Source: an uncultured Coriobacteriaceae bacterium (lineage in GTDB: Bacteria; Actinomycetota; Coriobacteriia; Coriobacteriales; Atopobiaceae). From it: a stretch of DNA of 64,000 nucleotides. The position numbers were made by a program, and so were the translations under genes. Below are positions 1-8,504 of this stretch, one piece after another; within the stretch, counting starts at the first letter, position 1, and the number at the start of each line of letters is the position of its first letter. A model generated the notes under the pieces. That model was not told where the DNA came from. It ran no database searches and saw only the letters and a list, made by a program, of their open reading frames with translations. Location of the stretch: positions 1-64,000 of the forward strand of contig CADBYM010000013.1 of NCBI GenBank assembly GCA_902798915.1. Reading direction: 5' to 3'.

Positions 1-102
1 TCGCGAAAGGATGCGCTTGCGCGCAGGACTCATCCGAACACGTACGGCTGTCAATTGAAAAAAGAGGAAGATGTTCGGATGAGCTCACAACTCAACCACT
101 GA
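1..102 (+). CDS. Possible 3' end of an upstream gene (partial)
   Basis: Frame 1 is open from the window edge to a TGA at 100-102 and ends in a hydrophilic, Lys/Glu-containing stretch (KKEEDVR), which could be the last 33 codons of a gene that starts before the window. An inverted repeat overlaps it (29-40 with 72-83, arms CTCATCCGAACA/TGTTCGGATGAG), so the region may instead be structured non-coding DNA. No domain can be recognised. Confidence 0.25.
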   Translation, partial: SRKDALARRTHPNTYGCQLKKEEDVRMSSQLNH

Positions 103-143
103 CGAGAAAGTGGTCAGAAAGTGTCGCTTTTCATGGAAGACTA

Positions 144-171
144 TTGTGTGGTGACTGGTCTGTGCTATGAT
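144..171 (+). promoter_or_regulatory. Putative promoter of the CAT tRNA
   Basis: A TTGTGT box at 144-149 is followed after 16 bp by TATGAT at 166-171, about a dozen bases before the mature tRNA 5' end at 184. Spacing and position fit a sigma70-type promoter for the tRNA. The assignment is by eye only. Confidence 0.45.
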
Positions 172-183
172 ATCCACCCATAA

Positions 184-259
184 GGGCCTATGGCGCAACG
201 GTTAGCGCAGGGGACTCATAATCCCTGGGTTGGGAGTTCGAATCTCTCTGGGCCCACCA
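184..259 (+). tRNA. tRNA with CAT anticodon (tRNA-Met or tRNA-Ile2)
   Basis: A full cloverleaf can be drawn. The acceptor GGGCCTA (184-190) pairs with TGGGCCC (249-255), the discriminator is A256, and CCA is encoded at 257-259. The anticodon loop reads CTCATAA, so the anticodon is CAT. The T arm carries the GTTCGAATC signature. A CAT anticodon may be elongator Met, or Ile2 if the wobble C is modified to lysidine. I cannot separate the two by eye. A terminator hairpin follows at once. Confidence 0.9.
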
Positions 260-266
260 GAATCTC

Positions 267-298
267 AGCAGGTCAGGCGAGCGTCTGGCCTGCTTTTT
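267..298 (+). terminator. Rho-independent terminator of the CAT tRNA
   Basis: Arms AGCAGGTCAG (267-276) and CTGGCCTGCT (285-294) pair with one G-T wobble and are followed by a T run. The stem closely resembles the terminator left behind by tRNA-Val at 9603-9634 (minus strand), which suggests a recurring tRNA terminator sequence in this genome. Confidence 0.75.
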
Positions 299-470
299 GT
301 TGGAGCAGCATTTGCTTCATGCCACAGACGAGCGCAACGGCCGCGATACCCATGGTGAGGGCGGTCAGCATTCGAGTTCGATGTCAGGCAACGACATGTC
401 AAAAGCGTATAATCCTTCTCATGTATTACTTGCTTTGACAAGATGGAGCTGATGCCGGAGGGCTTGGGCC

Positions 471-1310
471 GTGAGTGGTGATTCATGCGCCAAAAGATCG
501 TTCTCTACGGAAAGCGGTGTGGTTGCCTACTGGGTAGACGCCACCGCCGGAGAGGATGCGCCATGGCTTGTCTTCCTGCCTGGGCTAACTGCCGACCACA
601 CGCTCTTTGACGCCCAAATGGCGCACTTCCATGGCAAGGCGAGGTGCTTGGTTTGGGACGCGCCTGCGCATGGGGAGTCTCGTCCCTATCCGCTCGACTT
701 CTCGATGGATGACTACGCACGGATCCTAGGCACCATGCTCTGCGCGGAGGGAATCGAGCATCCCGTGCTGGTGGGCCAGTCCCTTGGTGGCTACGTCTCC
801 CAGGCGTTTATCGACCTCTTTCCCGGTGTGGCTGCAGGCTTCGTCTCGATTGACTCTGCGCCGCTCAAACGCCGATACTACCCAACTTGGGAGGTCAAGG
901 CTCTGCGGCACACCAAGGGCATGTACCTTGCCATCCCGTGGCCCCTGCTCAAGCCTTGGGGTGCGTGGGGTGCCGCCACGACGGAGCGTGGTCGGGCCAA
1001 CATGCGCTCGTTCATGGATGGCTACACGAAGCGGGAGTATTGCGACCTCGCCGCTCATGGCTATCGCATGTTGGCCGATTCGGTTGAGGCAAAGAGGACC
1101 TACGACATCGAGTGTCCCGCGCTCTTGCTCTGTGGCGAGAATGACCACGCCGGTGACGTAAGGCCGTTCAACCGCAAGTGGTCTGCAGGCGAGGGAATCC
1201 CACTCGTGTGGGTGCCCGGCGCGGGCCACAACTCCAATGTTGACAACCCGACGTTCGTCAACGGGCAAATCGAGGAGTTTGTCCGCAGCTTGCGCACTCT
1301 ATCAACTTGA
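471..1310 (+). CDS. Alpha/beta hydrolase family protein
   Basis: This 279-aa protein has the alpha/beta-hydrolase layout. The nucleophile elbow is GQSLGG with Ser104, an HGES segment near residue 68 lies in the oxyanion region, Asp225 is in CGEND, and the catalytic His253 is in GAGHNS. The GTG start at 471 is chosen because GGAGGG lies about 8 bases upstream. It is soluble, with no signal peptide, so a cytoplasmic esterase, lipase or related hydrolase is likely. The substrate cannot be told. It appears to be a single transcription unit after the tRNA. Confidence 0.85.
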   Translation: MSGDSCAKRSFSTESGVVAYWVDATAGEDAPWLVFLPGLTADHTLFDAQMAHFHGKARCLVWDAPAHGESRPYPLDFSMDDYARILGTMLCAEGIEHPVLVGQSLGGYVSQAFIDLFPGVAAGFVSIDSAPLKRRYYPTWEVKALRHTKGMYLAIPWPLLKPWGAWGAATTERGRANMRSFMDGYTKREYCDLAAHGYRMLADSVEAKRTYDIECPALLLCGENDHAGDVRPFNRKWSAGEGIPLVWVPGAGHNSNVDNPTFVNGQIEEFVRSLRTLST

Positions 1311-1440
1311 CGAAGTGCCAACTAGCAAGAGACGATCGGTCGCGGAGGGCACGGCTACCCTTACGTCAAAGAAACATAGCATGCACGGCAAATTGTGCTA
1401 CGCTCAAACTCACTGTGGCTTTGTGGAAGGGAGACTAGAG

Positions 1441-1830
1441 GTGTCGTCAGAGGCCAAGCGGGTCAAGCTCTTGACCCTTGCAGAGATGTTTTTGGGGCTA
1501 ATCGTTTTGGTGGGCGGCATTGTGGCGGCCGTCATGGGCCTGCTGGACCTGACGGCGGGCATCGTCCTTGCGGCAGAGGGCATTGTCGGCCTCTTGTTCG
1601 GTGCCCGCGGAGCGCTCATCGCCAACGTTCCGGCCCGCATCGGCAAGCTTGTGCGCATCGCGCTCGTCGTTGTGCTCATACAAATCGCATGCTGCGTGGT
1701 CGTCGGCTACATTACAGGTGCGGACGAACAGCCCGAGATCGTGGCGATCGTTGGCGGTGCGCTGCTGCCAATCATTTCGTTCGTGATCATGGTTCTTTCG
1801 CGCGGGATGGCAAAGCGTGCTGAGCGATAG
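1441..1830 (+). CDS. Small integral membrane protein, unknown function
   Basis: This 129-aa protein has about four hydrophobic helices, rich in Val, Ile, Ala and Gly, and a basic C-terminus (RGMAKRAER). The GTG at 1441 follows GGGAG and fits the point where hydrophobic coding character begins. An ATG at 1381 in the same frame would add a low-quality N-terminus. The pattern resembles small DUF308-like membrane proteins, but I cannot assign it with confidence. It overlaps the next gene by 14 bp, so the two are probably co-transcribed. Confidence 0.6.
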   Translation: MSSEAKRVKLLTLAEMFLGLIVLVGGIVAAVMGLLDLTAGIVLAAEGIVGLLFGARGALIANVPARIGKLVRIALVVVLIQIACCVVVGYITGADEQPEIVAIVGGALLPIISFVIMVLSRGMAKRAER

Positions 1831-3169
1831 CTCGGGGGCGAGCGCGATTGCGCCAGAAGACATCCTGACCTCGCGGAACCTCGCCGCCTTCATCGATGCG
1901 AGTCCCACACCTTTCCATGCAGTCGTCGAGCTCTGTCGGAGGCTTGACGAGGCAGGGTTCACGCGGCTTGAGGAAGCGGAGGCGTGGGACCTTGCAAAGG
2001 GGAGAGGGTACTACGTCACTCGCGACGGCTCAAGCCTCATCGCGTTTCGCATCCCTTCCGATGCCGCGTCGCTCGCGTTCAGGATTGTAGCCACGCATGT
2101 CGACTCTCCTGCGCTGCGCATCAAGCCAGTGGCCGACCTTCCCGGTCCGGGCACGTACCTCCGTCTCAACGTCGAGGGGTATGGTTCTCGTATCGAGCGG
2201 TCGTGGCTCGACCGGCCGCTCGCACTTGCCGGTCGCATCTTTGCAGAGCGAGACGGGCGCATTGAGGGTCGTTTGGTGGTCCTCGACGACGTGGTGAACA
2301 TCCCTAGCGTTGCCATTCATCTCAATCGAAAGGTGAACGAAGAGGGTGCGCTCAACGTGCGGGCAGACCTCTGTCCACTCATGTCTGCGGGACGAGTTGG
2401 CCAAGGGGGCCTCGATGGTCTGCTCGCGCGTGAGCTCGACCTCGCTCCACAGGCGCTCCTTGCCTATGACCTCATCGTCTGCAATCGGCAGCATGGCCTT
2501 GTGTGGGGCGCCGAGAACGAGTTTGTCTCCGCTCCTCGCCTCGATAACTTGCAGGGAACGTATGCCGCGCTGGAAGGATTCGTCGGTGCGGGAGAGGGCC
2601 GCGCCGTGCCTATGCTGTGCTGCATGGATAACGAGGAGGTCGGATCCCGCACGAGGAAGGGTGCTCTGTCGAGCTTTATGGTGGGAACGATCGAACGCGT
2701 GGCCCATGCGCTCGGAGAGGACGATGAGGGCTTCCGTCGTGCCATTGCACGTTCCTTTGCCGTGAGCAGCGACAACGCGCATGCCGTGCATCCCAACCAT
2801 CCGGAGCTGACGGACGAGGGCAACCGCGTGTGGCTGAACGGCGGGGTAGTCATCAAGGAGAACGCTCAACAGCGCTATGCGACGGATGCGCTCAGTCGTG
2901 CCGTCTTTGAGGAGATCTGCCGCAGGGCGCACGTCCCCACACAACACTACGCAAACCGTAGTGACATTCCGTGTGGATCGACAATTGGCAACATGCTTGC
3001 AAGCAGTCTTGGTGTGCCTACGGTCGACATCGGCGCTGCGCAACTTGCCATGCATTCGGCGTTCGAGACTGCCGGCGTCTGCGACACGGGTCATCTTATG
3101 AGGGCGATTGCGGCGTTCTACGAGACTGCGCTGCTAGGCGAACCGAATTGGCCGTTGCGCTCGGCCTAG
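1817..3169 (+). CDS. M18 family aminopeptidase
   Basis: This 450-aa cytosolic zinc aminopeptidase removes N-terminal, often acidic, residues from peptides. Family landmarks are present in order: ATHVDSPALRIKP (metal-binding His/Asp), DNEEVGSRT (catalytic Glu and metal Glu), SSDNAHAVHPNH, GSTIGNML, and a C-terminal metal-binding AMHSAFETAG. Length is normal for the family. The GTG start at 1817 lies inside the end of the preceding membrane-protein gene, which suggests coupling. It is likely a peptide-turnover enzyme. Confidence 0.93.
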   Translation: MLSDSSGASAIAPEDILTSRNLAAFIDASPTPFHAVVELCRRLDEAGFTRLEEAEAWDLAKGRGYYVTRDGSSLIAFRIPSDAASLAFRIVATHVDSPALRIKPVADLPGPGTYLRLNVEGYGSRIERSWLDRPLALAGRIFAERDGRIEGRLVVLDDVVNIPSVAIHLNRKVNEEGALNVRADLCPLMSAGRVGQGGLDGLLARELDLAPQALLAYDLIVCNRQHGLVWGAENEFVSAPRLDNLQGTYAALEGFVGAGEGRAVPMLCCMDNEEVGSRTRKGALSSFMVGTIERVAHALGEDDEGFRRAIARSFAVSSDNAHAVHPNHPELTDEGNRVWLNGGVVIKENAQQRYATDALSRAVFEEICRRAHVPTQHYANRSDIPCGSTIGNMLASSLGVPTVDIGAAQLAMHSAFETAGVCDTGHLMRAIAAFYETALLGEPNWPLRSA

Positions 3170-3182
3170 GTTCTGGGCGAAG

Positions 3183-3219
3183 AGAAGCCCCGGGACGCCG
3201 TTAGAAGCGTCCTGGGGAC
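3183..3219. terminator. Bidirectional terminator-like hairpin between convergent genes
   Basis: The segment AAGCCCCGGGACGC (3183-3196) pairs with GCGTCCTGGGGACTT (3205-3219) with small mismatches. It sits between the M18 peptidase (plus) and phosphofructokinase (minus) stop codons. The minus-strand continuation is pyrimidine-rich. A shared terminator is the natural reading. Confidence 0.65.
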
Positions 3220-3242
3220 TTCCCGTTGGTTTGACCGTGAGG

Positions 3243-4316
3243 TTAGTCTCCGAAGTTGATGCCGAGGAGTTTGGCCTGCTGCACGAGTTGGCTTGCGGGA
3301 TCGACGGTCTTCAGGCGACCTGCGACGATGTCGAGCGGGACGCACACGATTTCGCGGTTCTTGTCGGCGACCATGAAGCCCCACTCGTTGTTGAGGATGC
3401 CCGAGGCGGCCTCGACGCCGACTTGCGTGGCGAAGACACGGTCTGCCGCGCAGGGCTGACCGCCGCGCTGGGTGTGGCCTGGGACGGCGACGCGAATCTC
3501 GCGACCGGTCTTCTCGAAAATCTCGTTTGCGATTTCGTAGGCGACCGAGTGTCCGCGCTCGGCCACCTTCTTCTTGTACTTCTTCTTGGGGAGCTTGGCA
3601 TCCTGCTTGGAGATGGCGCCCTCGGCGGCCACGATGATGGAGAAGCGGCTGCCGGTGCCGTCGCGGTGTTCGATGGTCTCGACGACCTTGTTGATGTCGT
3701 AGGGAATCTCCGGAATGAGGATGACGTCGGCGCCGCCGGCGATGCCTGCGTACAGCGGGATCCAACCGACCTTGTGACCCATGATCTCGATGACGAAGAC
3801 GCGGCCATGCGAGCTGGCGGTGGTGTGGATGTCGTCGATGCACTTGGTTGCAATCTCGATGGCTGAGTCGAAGCCGAAGGTGTAGTCGGTTCCCCACGTG
3901 TCGTTATCGATGGTCTTGGGCAGCGCGATAACGTTGAGGCCCTCTTCCGACAGACGGTTGGCGGTCTTGGTCGAGCCGTTACCACCGGCCATGACCAGAC
4001 CGTCGAGTTGGAGTTCCTTGTAGGTCTGCTTCATAGAGGCGACTTTGTCGAGGCCCTCGGGCGTGGGCTCGTCAAGTAGCTTGAAGGGGGTGCGACTCGT
4101 GCCAAGCATGGTGCCACCCTGCGTGAGGATGCCCTTGAAGTCGATGGGCGTGAGCTTGCGATAGTTGCCGTAGATCATGCCGCGGTAACCGTCCAGGAAG
4201 CCATAGATCTCCACTGGACCATTGAATTGTGCGTAGAGGGTCTTTGCAACGCCGCGCAGCGCCGCGTTGAGCGCCTGGCAATCGCCACCACTCGTGAGCA
4301 TTCCGATTCGAAGCAT
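3243..4316 (-). CDS. 6-phosphofructokinase (phosphoryl donor uncertain)
   Basis: This 357-aa PFK phosphorylates fructose 6-phosphate in glycolysis. The start at 4316 (MLRIGMLTSGGD) is preceded by AGAGGA, and longer in-frame starts lack support. Visible motifs are TSGGDCQALNAALRG near the N-terminus, AGGNGST at 110-116, PKTIDND at 133-139, MGHKVGW and PGHTQRGG. In ATP-dependent E. coli PFK the loop reads GGDGS and the later motif PGTIDND. PPi enzymes usually have GG(D/E)D with PKTIDND. Here Gly114 looks ATP-like, Lys134 looks PPi-like or trypanosomal, and the usual Asp103 equivalent is Asn113. The donor is therefore unclear. It is convergent with the M18 gene. Confidence 0.9.
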   Translation of the reverse strand: MLRIGMLTSGGDCQALNAALRGVAKTLYAQFNGPVEIYGFLDGYRGMIYGNYRKLTPIDFKGILTQGGTMLGTSRTPFKLLDEPTPEGLDKVASMKQTYKELQLDGLVMAGGNGSTKTANRLSEEGLNVIALPKTIDNDTWGTDYTFGFDSAIEIATKCIDDIHTTASSHGRVFVIEIMGHKVGWIPLYAGIAGGADVILIPEIPYDINKVVETIEHRDGTGSRFSIIVAAEGAISKQDAKLPKKKYKKKVAERGHSVAYEIANEIFEKTGREIRVAVPGHTQRGGQPCAADRVFATQVGVEAASGILNNEWGFMVADKNREIVCVPLDIVAGRLKTVDPASQLVQQAKLLGINFGD

Positions 4317-4543
4317 GTATCGTCCTCTCGGTTGGGTACAGACAAGGGGTATTGTGGCACGGTGTTTTTTCGTTGCGATTTCCAAGTACGAAATGCATCA
4401 AATCAATAGGCGAACGGATGTTGCGCCGACTTGGGAGTGGCGTGTGGCGGCAAAGGTTATGGAGTTGTTTCTCGTGGGATGCCAGCGATGCCACCATGGA
4501 CGAGTTGCGGTACCCTCTTTTGGTTTGAGAAAGGTGGCCCGAC

Positions 4544-5338
4544 ATGCGCGTAGCTGACGTTCACGTACACATCTATCCCGATAAGATTGCCGGTAAGGCA
4601 GCTCAGAGCATCGGTGACTTCTACAACGTTGTCATGGCCGAGAATGACGGCTCGGTCTCCCGGCTCATGGAGCGCGTCGAGGACACCGAGATCGAGCGCT
4701 GCGTCGTGCATTCCGTTGCGGTGCGGGCGGGAACGGTGAGGAGCATCAACGACTTCATTGCGCACACCTGCAACGAGCATCCGGAACTCGTGGGGTTCAT
4801 GACGCTGCATCAGGAGACGCCCGACATGGCGGCGGAGATCGAGCGTGCCAGCGAGCTGGGTCTAAGGGGCATCAAGCTTCATCCCGACACTCAAGCGGTG
4901 AACATGGACGACGAGCGCCTCATGGAGGCGTATGCCGTGGCAGAGCGGCGGGGACTGCCCATCATCTTCCACTGCGGAGACTATCGCTACGACTACTCGC
5001 ATCCTCGACGCCTGCTGCACATCCTGCATGAGTTCCCCAACCTCGTGGTCAACGCGGCGCACTTCGGGGGCTGGTCCATTTACGACTACGCGTTGGAGTT
5101 CCTCGAGCACGAGAGGTGCTTCTTGGACGTGTCCAGCTCGATGCGCTACATCGGCCCGCGTCGCACGCGGGAGCTCGTCGAGGCATATGGGTATGATCGC
5201 ATCATGTTTGGCTCGGACTTTCCCATGTGGACGCCAGGTGACGAGCTCGAGCTATTCCGGGCCGCAGGCTTCTCTGAGCGTGAGCTCGAGCGTATGTGCT
5301 GGCATAATGCGGAGAGGTTTCTCGGAATGAGCCTGTAG
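4544..5338 (+). CDS. Amidohydrolase family (TIM-barrel metal-dependent hydrolase)
   Basis: This 264-aa protein is of the amidohydrolase 2 type. It has an N-terminal HVHIYPDK segment in place of the HxH metal site, GIKLHPD in mid-barrel, IFHCGDY, NAAHFGG and a late MFGSDFPMW with the barrel-end Asp. These are hallmarks of the decarboxylase/lactonase-like branch. The start follows AAGGTGG. The substrate is unknown. No neighbour fixes a pathway. Confidence 0.85.
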   Translation: MRVADVHVHIYPDKIAGKAAQSIGDFYNVVMAENDGSVSRLMERVEDTEIERCVVHSVAVRAGTVRSINDFIAHTCNEHPELVGFMTLHQETPDMAAEIERASELGLRGIKLHPDTQAVNMDDERLMEAYAVAERRGLPIIFHCGDYRYDYSHPRRLLHILHEFPNLVVNAAHFGGWSIYDYALEFLEHERCFLDVSSSMRYIGPRRTRELVEAYGYDRIMFGSDFPMWTPGDELELFRAAGFSERELERMCWHNAERFLGMSL

Positions 5339-5404
5339 GGCCATTCAATGACCGCTCCTCCGCGGGTGGCGTGGGAACGTGGTTGATCGTAGGGGAGATG
5401 CGCT

Positions 5405-6727
5405 TTGGAGAAGAAGAGCTGGTCTGATGCTATGAGTGACCTTGTGGACGACCTCAGGAGCTACGTCATCCACATCGAGCTCTACGTGCGCATGCTCCTG
5501 CGCTGGATTGTGGCGTCCGGACTCATCGGGATCGTATCCGGCTTGGTGGGCACGGCCTTCCACAGGGGTGTGGAGATGGCCACCGACTTCCGCATGTCTC
5601 ACTTTTGGATTCTGTGGACGCTACCTGTCGCGGGCTTGCTTGCGGTGGGCATTTATCGGCTGCTGAAGGTCGAAGGCTTGGGAACCGACACGGTGATTGA
5701 GCAGATACGCACGGGGGAGGGCCTTTCGCTGCGGCTTCTGCCCGCAGTCTTCACCGCAACCATCGTCACGCACCTCGCGGGCGGCTCATCTGGTCGTGAG
5801 GGTGCGGCCCTGCAGATGGGCGGTGCCATCGGTTTGGGTGTGGGGCGCACCCTTCGTCTGGACGAGCGCGACCGGAGCACGGCGACCATGGCGGGGATGG
5901 CCGCGCTCTTCTCGGCGCTCTTTGGCACGCCGATCGCCGCGACCGTCTTTGCCATGGGCGTCATCAGCGTGGGCGCTATCTACCACGTCGCGTTCGTGCC
6001 GTGCCTCATCGCGTCGCTGGTCTCCTTCGAGACCTCGTTGCGGTTGGGGGTTGAGCCCACGCGGTTCTTGGTTGAGGCGGTTCCGCGTGTCACACCGCTT
6101 TGCGTGGCTCAGGTGGCCTTGCTCGCGTGCCTGTGTGGCATGCTCTCTGCGGTGTTTTGCGAATCGGTCCATCGAACGGAGCGTCTGGCGCACAGGTGGC
6201 TTCCCAACCCTTGGATTCGGGCTGCCGCCGGTGGCTGCGCCATCCTTGCGCTCACGCTGATGCTGGGCACCCAAGACTACAACGGTGCGGGCATGGGGGG
6301 CATCGTGGGCGCCGTGGAGTCGGGGACTGCAGGAGCCTTCGCGTTCATGTGGAAGATCGTATTCACGTCAATCACCCTGGCCGCAGGCTTCAAGGGAGGC
6401 GAGGTCGTGCCGAGCTTCTTCATTGGTGCGACCTTCGGTTGCGTGGTGGGGCCGATGCTCGGTTTGCCAGCCAGCTTTTCTGCCGCAGTCGGCTTGGTCT
6501 CGGTGTTCTGTGGCGCGACGAACTGTCCCTTGGCATCACTGTTCCTGGCGGTGGAACTATTTGGTCCGGAAGGTCTGCTGCTCTTCGCGGTTGCGTGTGG
6601 GTTCGCGTTTGTAATGTCTGGTTACTATGGGCTGTACTTCTCACAGCGCATCCTCTACGACAAGCTGAAGGCGACCTTCATCGATGCGCATGCCAACGCA
6701 TATCACGAGGGTGCCGCTCGACAGTGA
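5405..6727 (+). CDS. CLC family chloride channel/antiporter
   Basis: This 440-aa polytopic membrane protein has about ten to twelve hydrophobic segments. The CLC filter region GSSGREGAALQMG carries the gating Glu of the GREG motif, and GGEVVPSFFIGATFG matches the conserved second anion-binding loop. The length fits a bare CLC core without CBS domains. The TTG start at 5405 follows GGGGAGATG. It may move chloride or fluoride, or act as a proton antiporter. The sequence alone does not decide. Confidence 0.9.
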   Translation: MEKKSWSDAMSDLVDDLRSYVIHIELYVRMLLRWIVASGLIGIVSGLVGTAFHRGVEMATDFRMSHFWILWTLPVAGLLAVGIYRLLKVEGLGTDTVIEQIRTGEGLSLRLLPAVFTATIVTHLAGGSSGREGAALQMGGAIGLGVGRTLRLDERDRSTATMAGMAALFSALFGTPIAATVFAMGVISVGAIYHVAFVPCLIASLVSFETSLRLGVEPTRFLVEAVPRVTPLCVAQVALLACLCGMLSAVFCESVHRTERLAHRWLPNPWIRAAAGGCAILALTLMLGTQDYNGAGMGGIVGAVESGTAGAFAFMWKIVFTSITLAAGFKGGEVVPSFFIGATFGCVVGPMLGLPASFSAAVGLVSVFCGATNCPLASLFLAVELFGPEGLLLFAVACGFAFVMSGYYGLYFSQRILYDKLKATFIDAHANAYHEGAARQ

Positions 6728-6765
6728 ACTCATTCGTCTTGGTAATGGCTATGGAGGGAATCATC

Positions 6766-7149
6766 ATGACACTGGCGGAAATCGACGAATACATACTTGG
6801 GCACTATGACGCCGAGTCCGGGCATTCGTTCGAGACGGATCGCAGCGTAACCGTCTACAGCAGGTCCGACAACAGGAAGTGGTTTGCCGCTACGAAGAAC
6901 ATCGGGTGCCGCTATCTGGGCGTTGAGCGTGAGGGGCGCATCGACATTCTCAACGTGAAGCTTGCTCCGCCCATGGTCAGGTCGCTTCGCAATCGTGAGG
7001 GGTTCATGCCCGCATGGAAGATGAATCAGAACGGCTGGGTCACGGTCTTACTCGATGGGTCCGTTGCCGATGAGGAGCTCAAAGATCTTCTCGACCAGGC
7101 CTTTCGGGTTGTCGGTGCCAAGGGAGGGCGTTCCGGCAGACGAGCGTGA
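6766..7149 (+). CDS. MmcQ/YjbR family protein
   Basis: This 127-aa protein has the YjbR-like pattern: a short N-terminal helix, a central KWFAA strand, an ILNVKLAPPM segment and a C-terminal helix after a GWVTVLLDG strand, ending in a basic tail. The family has a CyaY-like fold with suggested DNA binding and no settled role. ATG 6766 is chosen because GGAGGG lies 6 bases upstream. It sits 38 bp after the CLC gene and 12 bp before the next gene, so an operon is likely. Confidence 0.75.
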   Translation: MTLAEIDEYILGHYDAESGHSFETDRSVTVYSRSDNRKWFAATKNIGCRYLGVEREGRIDILNVKLAPPMVRSLRNREGFMPAWKMNQNGWVTVLLDGSVADEELKDLLDQAFRVVGAKGGRSGRRA

Positions 7150-7161
7150 GGGGTGGTTCCG

Positions 7162-8208
7162 ATGAGGCCGGCGGTACAGAATGTCGCAATTGTCAGTCTC
7201 TCTGCCGGTACGCTCGGCGAACGATACGTGAGCCACGAGCTGACGATCGGGGTCAAACGTCTTGAGCGCATGGGTCTTACCGTGCGCTTCATGCCCCATG
7301 CCCTCAGGGGCGTCGACTATGTGCGTGAGCATCCCGAGAAGCGTGCCGCAGACCTCTTGCAGGCCTTGGAAGACCCATGCGTCGACATGATTCTCTGTGC
7401 CATTGGTGGTGACGACACCTATCGGCTGCTCCCACACCTCTTTGACCATGGCGAGCTCGCTGCAGCGGTCTCGTCGGCTTCTCGCAAGGTCTTTCTGGGC
7501 TTCTCTGACTCGACGGTCAACCATCTCATGTTCCACAAGGTGGGGATGCAGACGTTCTACGGCCAGTCCTTCCTTGCTGACATCTGCGAGATGGGCGAGC
7601 ACATGCTTCCGTACTCACGTCGTAGCTTCGAGGAGCTTGTCCGAACGGGGACGATACGCGAGGTGAGGCCGAGCGGGACGTGGTACGAGTCGCGGGTGGA
7701 CTTCAGGCCAAGTCAGGTGGGCACACCGCTCGTCGCCCGCCGAAACCAGGGATTCAAGTTGCTGCAGGGTAGTGCCACCTTCTCGGGAGAAGTGCTCGGG
7801 GGCTGCATCGATACCTTCTTCGACTTCTTCGACGGAAGGCGCTATGCCGATATGCCCGCTCTCTGCAAGCGCTACGGCATCTTTCCGAGCGCGGGGGAGT
7901 GGGTCGGAAAGATCCTGTTGCTTGAGTCCAGCGAGGAGAAGATCAGCCCAGTCGCGTATCGGACGGCGCTGGCGGCACTCAAGGGTGAAGGCGTCTTCTC
8001 TGCGGTGTCGGGTATTCTTGTGGGCAAGCCGGTTGACGAGCTTTATGCTGAGGAGTACGAGCGTGCGCTCGTGGAAGTCATCGACGACCCTGACTTGCCG
8101 GTACTCTGCAACGTCAACGTGGGGCATGCTCAGCCCCGATACATCATCCCCTTTGGTCCAAGGGCCGAGGTCGATGCACGCGAGCAGGTCATCAGGTTCG
8201 TGGGCTAG
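7162..8208 (+). CDS. S66 family peptidase (LD-carboxypeptidase/MccF-like)
   Basis: This 348-aa cytosolic serine carboxypeptidase belongs to the LdcA/MccF fold. AIGGDDTYRLLPHL matches the family GG-x-D segment. GFSDST forms the nucleophile elbow with Ser115, GEVLGGCIDTF carries the conserved Glu region, and NVNVGHAQPR holds the catalytic His. Family members trim murein tetrapeptides or cleave acyl-amide antibiotics such as microcin C. ATG 7162 is preferred to GTG 7153 because GAGGGG is then well spaced. It is probably the last gene of the run starting with CLC. Confidence 0.85.
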   Translation: MRPAVQNVAIVSLSAGTLGERYVSHELTIGVKRLERMGLTVRFMPHALRGVDYVREHPEKRAADLLQALEDPCVDMILCAIGGDDTYRLLPHLFDHGELAAAVSSASRKVFLGFSDSTVNHLMFHKVGMQTFYGQSFLADICEMGEHMLPYSRRSFEELVRTGTIREVRPSGTWYESRVDFRPSQVGTPLVARRNQGFKLLQGSATFSGEVLGGCIDTFFDFFDGRRYADMPALCKRYGIFPSAGEWVGKILLLESSEEKISPVAYRTALAALKGEGVFSAVSGILVGKPVDELYAEEYERALVEVIDDPDLPVLCNVNVGHAQPRYIIPFGPRAEVDAREQVIRFVG

Positions 8209-8345
8209 TCGATAGTATGTCCCATGTCTGTTTTCATCTGCGATTTTGAGCTTGTCGATCACGACAACGACGGTACGTACTTCGTCTATCCCGTCGGATT
8301 GCCCGGCGCGACTGCGGGATATGGCATGGCCGCTCCTTCCGTGAA

Positions 8346-8438
8346 CTACTCCGACCGGTGCCGCCGGATGGCATATATGGTCAGTCTCGTTACTATCGTG
8401 GTGACGAACACCACGACGAAGAGTGTTGCGAGATCCAT
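8346..8438 (-). CDS. Hydrophobic micropeptide (30 aa), toxin-like
   Basis: The start ATG at 8438 is preceded by a perfect AAGGAGG with 6-bp spacing. The product begins MDLATLFVVVFVTT, forms one membrane helix, and ends in a basic tail (IRRHRSE). A short hydrophobic helix plus a charged tail is the general design of type I toxin peptides and small membrane regulators. I recognise no named family. It lies downstream of a second short gene on the same strand, with a strong hairpin between them. Confidence 0.55.
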   Translation of the reverse strand: MDLATLFVVVFVTTIVTRLTIYAIRRHRSE

Positions 8439-8471
8439 GCATGCCTCCTTGTTGGTGTACGATAACCCAAC

Positions 8472-8498
8472 GGCAGGGGGAGCACATGCTCCCCCGCC
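8472..8498. repeat. Strong GC-rich hairpin between two micropeptide genes
   Basis: Arms GGGGGAGCA (8476-8484) and TGCTCCCCC (8487-8495) are perfect and are extended by GGC/GCC around a bulged A. It has no T run on either strand, so it may be a transcript-stability or processing element, or a weak terminator, between the two minus-strand micropeptide genes. Confidence 0.5.
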
Positions 8499-8504
8499 TA
8501 CTCA

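Noticed and set aside
190..438. 82-codon frame across the tRNA
   Set aside because: It is a read-through of the tRNA and its terminator, with no ribosome site or domain.
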